Origin: Leptodontidium sp. MPI-SDFR-AT-0119
Taxonomy: Eukaryota > Ascomycota > Leotiomycetes > Helotiales > Leptodontidiaceae
DNA: 64,000 nucleotides
Assembly (NCBI GenBank): GCA_020726505.1
Contig: JAHLEZ010000008.1
Location: 434,001-498,000 of the forward strand
Reading direction: 5' to 3'
In this document: piece by piece, positions 57,747 through 64,000 of the stretch
Layout of the letters: each line of letters begins with the position of its first letter
Position numbering within the stretch: the stretch's first letter is position 1
Notes under the pieces: model-generated
Database searches by the model: none
Seen by the model: only the letters and a program-made list of their open reading frames with translations
What the model was told of the DNA's origin: nothing
Made by a program: the position numbers and the translations under genes

Positions 57747-59632
57747 TCAGACTTGTGTTTTAACCATCAGGTTAATGCCCCCCTTTCCGCTCCTAGAACC
57801 GCTCTTGTTGATAACTTTGAGCTTCTTCTCCGTGCTGAGGAATAAACTGTCATCGCTTTCGCGCACGTAATACGCCCAATCAGCTGTCCTGTCCACCTCT
57901 GTCTGGGAAAACCCATTACCCAGCCATGAGAAGCGATTCGTGTTATAATCCAAATTCCAGTCGTCAGCCCTAACATCTGACATGGCCTCCAGATAATGCA
58001 GAGTGCTTCCCGGCCAAAGGGCAGTAACCTTTCCAGACACAGAGTTGTTCTTGTACCATGAGCGGCACTCCTCATGCCACACGGTCTTCTCCATGAATTT
58101 GTCCTTGAAGGCAATGAAATCTGCAACAGCTTCCACCTTGGGAGAGAAGGTGTAGATGTCCTCGGTTTGCCATCGATTGACCATTTTGAGCATGTAATCT
58201 GCTTGACACTCTGCAGGAAACGTCAACTTGATGTCTCGATTGAGATAATTTGGGACGCATAAGCTTACCGATTGCAGTGAGAACTGGTCCGTTGCCGATG
58301 GGACTGTTTGGGCCTAAGAACATGAGATAATTGGGAAACTTTGGGGCTGCAATTCCCATGTAAGATGCCGGCTCTTTTGCCCATTCAACCTGAAGGTTGA
58401 TACCCCCTGGCCCAATCAGCGGAAAACGTGGTTTAAATGAAGTGTCGAAGCCAGTCGCACAGATCAAAACATCAACTGGATATTCCTTTCCTTCGCTGAC
58501 GCAACCACGGGAGGTGATTTCGGAAATCTCGCCATAAATGGTGTCCACATTATCGGCGCACAAGGACTCTAAGTAGTTAATTCCAGGAGTCAGCCTTCGA
58601 CATCCGACTGACCACTTCGGAATAATTCTATCTTTCAAATATTGAATTTGAAGTTTCCCCTCCATCTGGCTAACCATATGGTTGCGTGTATCGATCTGGG
58701 TCTGGCTACCGCTGAGAAAGATGGCGAATTGGCTATTCAATGAGGTTTCGATGTCCTTCCTGTATTTCAGAAGTGATAGCGATTCCTTCGCAAATTTAAG
58801 TTTCTCTTCTTCGCTGTATTTGCGGCCTTCTAGCCCTTGCGCCGGAGACACCCATGTTGGCCCTCGCACGAAGGTGGTGATTCTCTTCACAACGGGTCTG
58901 ATGGCGGGGAGAATTTGAATCCCGGACGAGCTTTCAGCGGGGTTATTGCGAGTACTTGTACTTGAGGTAAAGTCGAGGAGCAGACAGTACGTACCCATTC
59001 CCAATCAACCCGACATGCTTCCCAGCCAGGTCAACACTATTATCCCAATTCGCGCTATGAAGTAGAGGATTCTTGAAAGTATCCAAACCAGGAATAGCAG
59101 GCCATCTCCAGGAGTTCAGGATGCCTGCGGCATTGATCAGAATATCACAGTGGTCGCTGACCGTATCGCCGTGTATCAGATCCACTATTCTAACATCCCA
59201 ACCGCCATTTTTTGGATTCCATTGCGCCCCAGAAACTTGATGCTTCAACTTGACGTATTGCCCTAGTCCATACTTGTTGCTGAAATTATTGAAGTAATCG
59301 AAAATCTCCTTGCCACCGGCATAGACTCCCGACCAATCTGGTTTGGGCTCGAACGACCAGGTATAAGTATGAGCCGGGATATCACATGCACATCTGGACA
59401 GAGAAATTATATCGGAGTCTGTAGGGAATTGTATGGGTCAAAGAAACGTAAATTACCCTGGATATCTGTTCTCATACCATGTCCCCCCAATTTCCTCGTT
59501 CTTTTCGTATATTACCAATGAGAACTTTTCAAAAGATCGTTGCAATTTGTACGCAAACAGTAACCCAGATGCCCCAGCGCCAATGCAGATAATCCGCATC
59601 TGACGAGTAGTGTGGATAGGATGTGGAGACAT
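57747..59632 (-). CDS. Baeyer-Villiger-type FAD/NADPH monooxygenase
   Basis: Class B flavoprotein that inserts oxygen next to a ketone to give an ester or lactone, or N-hydroxylates. Four exons, 59632-59457, 59393-58995, 58930-58269 and 58210-57747 (introns 58-64 bp), give 566 aa. Motifs: FAD site GAGASG, GGTWYENRYPGCACD, the BVMO fingerprint region FKNPLLHSANWD, NADPH site GLIGNGSSG, CATGFDTSFKPRFPL, and a C-terminal block (WPGSTLHYLEAMSD, DWAYYVRESDD) shared with two other copies in the window. The fingerprint Gly is Asn here. The first Met at 59632 is used; another in frame is at 59599. It is flanked by an esterase and an AtuA gene. Confidence 0.9.
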
Positions 59633-60073
59633 CCTTCAAGACCGAGGGTTTTGGGATTTGGAACCTATAGTAGTAGGAAGTACAGAATAATGCAGTCTGC
59701 ATGCAAAGAGAGGCTTCAAGAGTTCCGTCACTGTCAAACACGTCGAAAACTGGACTTTCACAACGAAGCCATGTAAAATAAGGAGTATTTCCTGCGTGCT
59801 CTTCAGTTGCTAGATTAGGCACCCCCCCTCCCCCCACGGTGGATGCGCCACACTGCGCCCACGAAACCGGCCGAGGGAAGAGGGACTGGCCGAGGCAAAA
59901 CGCAATATAACCACGTTCGGGATAGGCAGCATAGAAAAGTTCGTAAAAAGTAGTGTGGAGAAGCCTGCAACAATTTAGAGTCGCCTGAGATGTCTGCTCA
60001 CTATGGTAGTCACAAGTCTCCGCGGCTCGGCTGTCCATTCTGATCGTCATGAATGCAACTTTTTAATCAAGTA
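59633..60073. other. Upstream region of the BVMO gene
   Basis: Includes the likely BVMO promoter. The minus-strand frame to 60050 continues the BVMO frame region without family similarity and is not called. A C-rich run at 59821-59838 is present. Confidence 0.35.
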
Positions 60074-60471
60074 ATAGTGGGTGTTAACCACCACACTTTC
60101 GCTCGGCGAAAGTGGGAGAAAGCGAGTTGTCCCCGCTCGATTTGTATGTATTTCCTCACCAAAATTCGCGAACTTGATTTTCCCCCGCAAAAAAAAGTGA
60201 TTAAAAAGTATCGCAAAAGCAAGTACAATGAATTATAACTTAACGCCACGATAATTAAATTTAATAAAAAATAGATGCATCGATAGCTTAAAGTATGCGC
60301 TATCAGTGCATCTATTTTCTATCAAATTCAACTACCGTGGCGTTGAGTTATAACTCTTAGAAGTCAAGAAATCGGGTCGTTTTTAACCTCTTTTCAAGCC
60401 AATTTGGGCGGGGACAACTCGCTTTCTCTCACTTTCGCGGAGAGCGAAAGTGTGGTGGTCAACACCCACTA
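60074..60471. mobile_element. Foldback MITE, 398 bp, TA target duplication
   Basis: Ends ATAGTGGGTGTTAACCACC and GGTGGTCAACACCCACTAT, flanked by TA (60072-60073 and 60472-60473). The outer arms match over about 65 bp as inverted repeats, including CACTTTCGC and GCGAGTTGTCCCCGC. A second pair of inverted arms of about 55 bp lies in the middle (TTATAACT..ACGCCACG and CGTGGCGTTGAGTTATAA, then AATAGATGCA / TGCATCTATT). The whole element could fold into one interrupted hairpin. It has no coding capacity. A decayed relative lies at about 24925-24990. Confidence 0.85.
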
Positions 60472-60723
60472 TTATTACCATTTTTCATGAATCAAAATCA
60501 CGACAATGGGGACATCAGATTATGGTTATACCGATGAGGCTCTGCTGGGTAAATTAAACCACTGGTAGACTATAGATACTAGAGTAATAATTACTACGTC
60601 CGAAAAAAGAGTGAGGAAGCTCTCTAATTCTCATGCCGAATATATATCTGGATTGGTGGATGAACATATTCGGATGGATCTTCTAGACCAGGGTCAAAAT
60701 AGTAGCTGATATTCTATTAACTT

Positions 60724-62780
60724 CTATATCTTGCCAGCTAAGAGAAATTTCTCAGGCAAATCAACATATCTTGCCCTCAGAAACTCGCCTAAATTTTTAC
60801 CCAGAATATCATATGTACTCGAACTGTTGACACCCCTGTCCAAGTGATCGTGAAGCAAAAAGTGTACGCCATATATGCCAGGGAGTTCGAACCTGTCAAT
60901 CTTGTTGCCTTCCTTGAATTCAGCCCCAAGCAGCTGCTTCATCTTTGAAATCGTCAACAGTCTCCGAAGCCATGCGAATTCTTCCTGCGTTCGGACCCAG
61001 AAGCCAACGTTAGCATTAGAGCCTTTGTCCCCAGAGCGTGAATGAACAATCCAGCCCATTGGCCCCCGGATGGTTTTGCCGAAGTCCTCAAGGCTCTGGG
61101 AGTCGGTGGAGTCATAGCTTAGCTGTTGGGTTGGGTAGATGCGGGTAATCTCTGGAGTAGGAATACTGATACTCTGGGTTGCAAGGTGGACTTGATGAGA
61201 CAAAGCCGATTGCGGGTACAGAGCAACCCAGTACTCATAATATGGTCGAGGTATGCCAGCTGTAATAGCCTGTGGAAAACAAAAGTAAGCATAGAAATAC
61301 TCCCGTAAAAATAGAAGTATACTGACGGGTTGCGTGGTGGCTCCAGGATAACTAGCACCAGATACTTAATTAATGCTTCGCCCTTCAATGATTTCAATAC
61401 TGGGCCTGCCTCACCTGCACATCATTACGTCTATGGTTGGCTGTGTGAACTGTTCCATTGACAAATCTTGCTCCTTCTTTGCTTGGGCGAAGATACGAAA
61501 ATCGACCGTGGCACTGTTCTGGCTAAAGGGGTCCTCGGGACAACTGCCATTGGTCGTAAAACTCAACGTCGTGAATTTGGACATCCTTTCGTCCCCAAAT
61601 TCCGTTTTGATAGCTACTTCCATCATTTTGGCTTTGGCCTCGACGTCCAGTCCAACAATAGACCAGTGTATTTCAGCCTGGTATCCAGCTTTAGCTGCTA
61701 CACCTATTTTCGTGGTCGGCGGCGGCGGTAACCCGACAACTCCATTTACCTGGATCCTGTCTGGCCCTAATTGGACAACGAAAATTTGATCTAGCTGAGC
61801 AGTGACGTCGGAGTGGTAATACCTATGTTTAAATTCAGTTACATGGAATCAATAGACATTTTGGATGTGGACATACAACGGTCCTTGAATCTCGTATAAG
61901 AGCTGTGCCTTGACAGTGTCCACTGTAACCATTCCACCGCTCCCTCCCACTTTAGTCAGAATAACATCACCTGTACTACTGATTTCAGCTATTGGATAGC
62001 CCAGGTCATTCCTCCTTGGAATACTTTTGAAACCCGAGAAGTTGCCCCCAGTGACGTAAGTAGAACATTCCGTTAGATGACCAGCAACAAAAGCGGCGGC
62101 AAGCTCGTGAAATTGATCCGACTTCCAGTCGTGCCACCACTTGGCCGCTCCAATGGCAGGACTAGCATCAGCTACCCGGCCACAGATAATAATCTGTGCC
62201 CCCTCATGAAGCGCTTTCTCGATCCCAAGGCATCCCAGATATGCTTGAGCATACATGATATCACTGGGCCAATCTGTGATTTCCCCTCCGGTGGAAAGGC
62301 TCGTAAGGCGAATGTCTCGGGTTTTGATCGTGTTTTGGACTTTATCAAGGATATTATCCCCAGAAATCCACGCAGACTTCAGATCCAAGCCTTGTTGCTT
62401 GAGTAGGTCGTCCACAGCTGCACATAGCCCCTGAGCATCGCTGGCGCCTGCGTTGACGATAACCTTGATCCCCTTCTTGGCGATGGCCGGAAGTGCAGGA
62501 GTCAATGTCTGCAAAAAGGAGGGCTCATAGCCGACTTGACCGTCGAGTTTCCTTCCTCCAGCACCTGGCATGTTCCCTTCTGACATCCAGTCCCCCACGA
62601 TCACGTCGATGTGATCATCAGAATTAGCCACTTTATCGAAGGCATTACGGCGGTCGAGAGCTGAGCCGGAAGCTCCCTAAAACGCTGATGAGCTATCCAT
62701 TCAAAATTACTGTCGTACGACTGAGGAGTCTGTAGGTAGAGTACATACACAATTCTAATTGCCCTGCTCGATTTAGACAT
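60724..62780 (-). CDS. AtuA-family protein (acyclic terpene utilisation, DUF1446)
   Basis: Two-domain AtuA-type protein; in Pseudomonas atuA belongs to the geraniol/citronellol catabolic operon, though its exact reaction is not defined. Five exons, 62780-62751, 62676-61877, 61822-61415, 61351-61327 and 61269-60724, introns 54-74 bp, give 602 aa, the expected length. N-terminal DUF1446 domain: GASGSALDRRNAFDKV, DVIVGDWMSEGNM, GIKVIVNAGASD, IICGRVADASPAIGAA, GHLTECSTYVTGGNFSG. C-terminal AtuA-like domain: HSRSGDKGSNANVGFWV and YGVHFLLHDHLDRGVNSS. The very small exons 1 (30 bp) and 4 (25 bp) are supported by conserved frame only. It lies between two BVMO genes on the same strand. Confidence 0.9.
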
Positions 62781-62938
62781 GATGTTGATATCTCGACAAA
62801 TGATTTCTTGGTGTTGTTTGCAATAATGACAAGAAGAGTGCTTGAATTTTTTTCCTTCACTCTTGATACAAATGGCTTGGAGAGCCAATCTTGTCTGCAC
62901 CAGACCGGCTGTCCCTGATCGCCTCCGAGGTATCAGCT

Positions 62939-62986
62939 GCCCCCCCTCCCCCCTCCCCCCCTCCCCCCTCCCCCGCCCCCGCTTCA
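62939..62986. repeat. C-rich/T pyrimidine tract upstream of the AtuA gene
   Basis: Runs of six to eight C separated by single T (pattern C6T) about 160 bp upstream of the AtuA start codon, so the transcribed side carries a purine tract. It may form non-B DNA or act as a promoter tract. Confidence 0.7.
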
Positions 62987-63065
62987 CGAACCACATCAGC
63001 ATATTCTCTGTAGCGCTGGAGTCTAATCATATCAAGTTTAGGGAGATTTTGGGCAGTGGGCAGTA

Positions 63066-63466
63066 GTCGAGAAGACGACCGGTTAGAGTAGCAAGTAGCA
63101 AACGATTAGAAAATAAGCCCACTTACTCATAGCATCGTTCGGACCAAGAAGCTAGCTCGACATGGGAACACCAAAATTCGATCGCTAGAGGCCCTGGATT
63201 CTGACCGCGTTGCCAAATTTTGGGATGGCAAGTCACCCACTTAGCAAATGCAAGGAGAGGGTCCCTGACAGACGCTTCATAGAATTCCCGTCGGTAAGTG
63301 GGAACCTATAACCTGCCATGGTCATGAAGGTCCGGCGCTGTCGCCCCGTGCGGTAGCAACATCAATTCAGAGACTCTAGTTCAGAAGCCTTGGGATTATC
63401 AGAAGCAGAGATTTACTGAATATCATCGGTCCCTCACCGTAACTACAATGGTTCGCTGATAAACCC

Positions 63467-63501
<35 letters not shown>

Positions 63502-63654
63502 ACCATTGGGTCAATTCCAAAACAGACTAAGGATAGCGACAATTACGAAAAGGTTCGCAGAACAGCGTACTGCAATATTGCCAAGATATTCATTGGTCTT
63601 AGCTTTTACACTTCAAATAGATTTAATTCTATCCTGTAGTATCTCTTGCCGCGA
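63066..63654. other. Intergenic region with a 32-base C tract
   Basis: A run of 32 C occupies 63468-63499. No inverted ends were found around it. The frame at 63506-63793 on the + strand is antisense to the BVMO exon. Nothing else is supported. Confidence 0.6.
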
Positions 63655-64000
63655 TTACTCAATTCTCCAAGGCGATTCTTCACTTCTAATATATGTAGTG
63701 ATGGCTTCTAGTCTTTCCTTACCTGGCAGAAGATCCGCTTTAATTTTGCCATTTCCGAAGTACGCGAATCTGTTGGGATTCTTATACTCGTAATCGTAGT
63801 CTTCAAAGCGGATGTCGCACATCGTCTTGTAATAGGATGGGGACTGAAATCTTATTTTAGTACTCGTCCAGAAGGGATATTCTAGGAGAGGCTTACCATT
63901 CCACACCACAAAAGAGGTTTAGACTGTGCATCTCTGTTTTGTTTGTACCAACTTCGGCATGACTGGCCCCAAACTGACCCCTTGTGCCTGTATTCGAGGT
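63655..64000 (-). CDS. 3' end of a second Baeyer-Villiger-type monooxygenase
   Basis: Last exon 63843-63655 preceded by a 53-bp intron (63896-63844) and an upstream exon that runs off the right edge. The translation gives CRSWYKQNRDAQSKPLLWCG, then SPSYYKTMCDIRFEDYDYEY, NPNRFAYFGNGKIKAD and YIRSEESPWRIE. This is collinear with the C-terminus of the BVMO at 57747-59632 (SWYKNNSVSGKVTALWPGS, NRFSWLGNGFS) but is a different paralogue. Intact within the visible part. Same strand as the AtuA gene downstream. Confidence 0.8.

Overview
The window reads as nuclear DNA of a filamentous ascomycete (Pezizomycotina; class not settled from this sequence). The reasons are introns of about 44-75 bp with GT..AG ends and CTAAC/CTGAC-like branch sites, HET-domain genes, a Git3-like receptor, a fungal_rhodopsin membrane protein, fungal sugar permeases, a relic of the AreA/NIT2 nitrogen regulator, solo LTRs and short TIR elements. 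No rRNA, tRNA or CRISPR was recognised. The window is a patchwork of intact genes and decayed genes. Eight premature stops in relics are each explained by one C-to-T change, which recalls RIP or cytosine deamination.

Layout. 1-16.8 kb is mostly decayed: the 3' part of a short-chain dehydrogenase at the left edge, an MFS N-terminus joined to a Baeyer-Villiger monooxygenase (BVMO) C-terminus, AT-rich DNA with two solo LTRs, an orphan membrane-protein gene, an unrecognised broken gene, an intact small secreted (GPI-like) protein with a minisatellite at its stop codon, then SDR, flavin oxidoreductase and RING-like relics. 17.2-27.6 kb is mostly intact: a Git3-like GPCR convergent with a sugar permease, a G-tract-bearing TIR element, an AGC kinase-like protein with ankyrin repeats and a lost catalytic Asp, and a GH79 glucuronidase. 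27.6-30.2 kb has no gene I can support. 30.3-37.6 kb is an allorecognition-like group: an intact HET gene, a pure TPR gene, a broken HET gene and a pogo-type transposase tail.

38.5-53.5 kb holds a P450 that splices cleanly but carries one stop, an intact zinc alcohol dehydrogenase, the AreA relic, an intact fungal_rhodopsin-like protein and an intact 7-exon sugar transporter. 54.3-64 kb looks like a metabolic neighbourhood: a secreted lipocalin-fold protein related to CrtC/AttH and Diels-Alderases, an HSL-type alpha/beta hydrolase, a complete BVMO, a complete AtuA-family protein and the 3' end of a second BVMO. BVMO plus esterase plus AtuA suggests stepwise breakdown of a terpenoid or branched ketone: BVMO makes an ester, the hydrolase opens it, and AtuA acts on the acyclic product. 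That pathway is inference; the gene assignments rest on visible motifs and on exon joins that keep frame.

All splice sites were placed by eye from GT..AG signals, reading frame and family conservation. Transcript evidence was not available.
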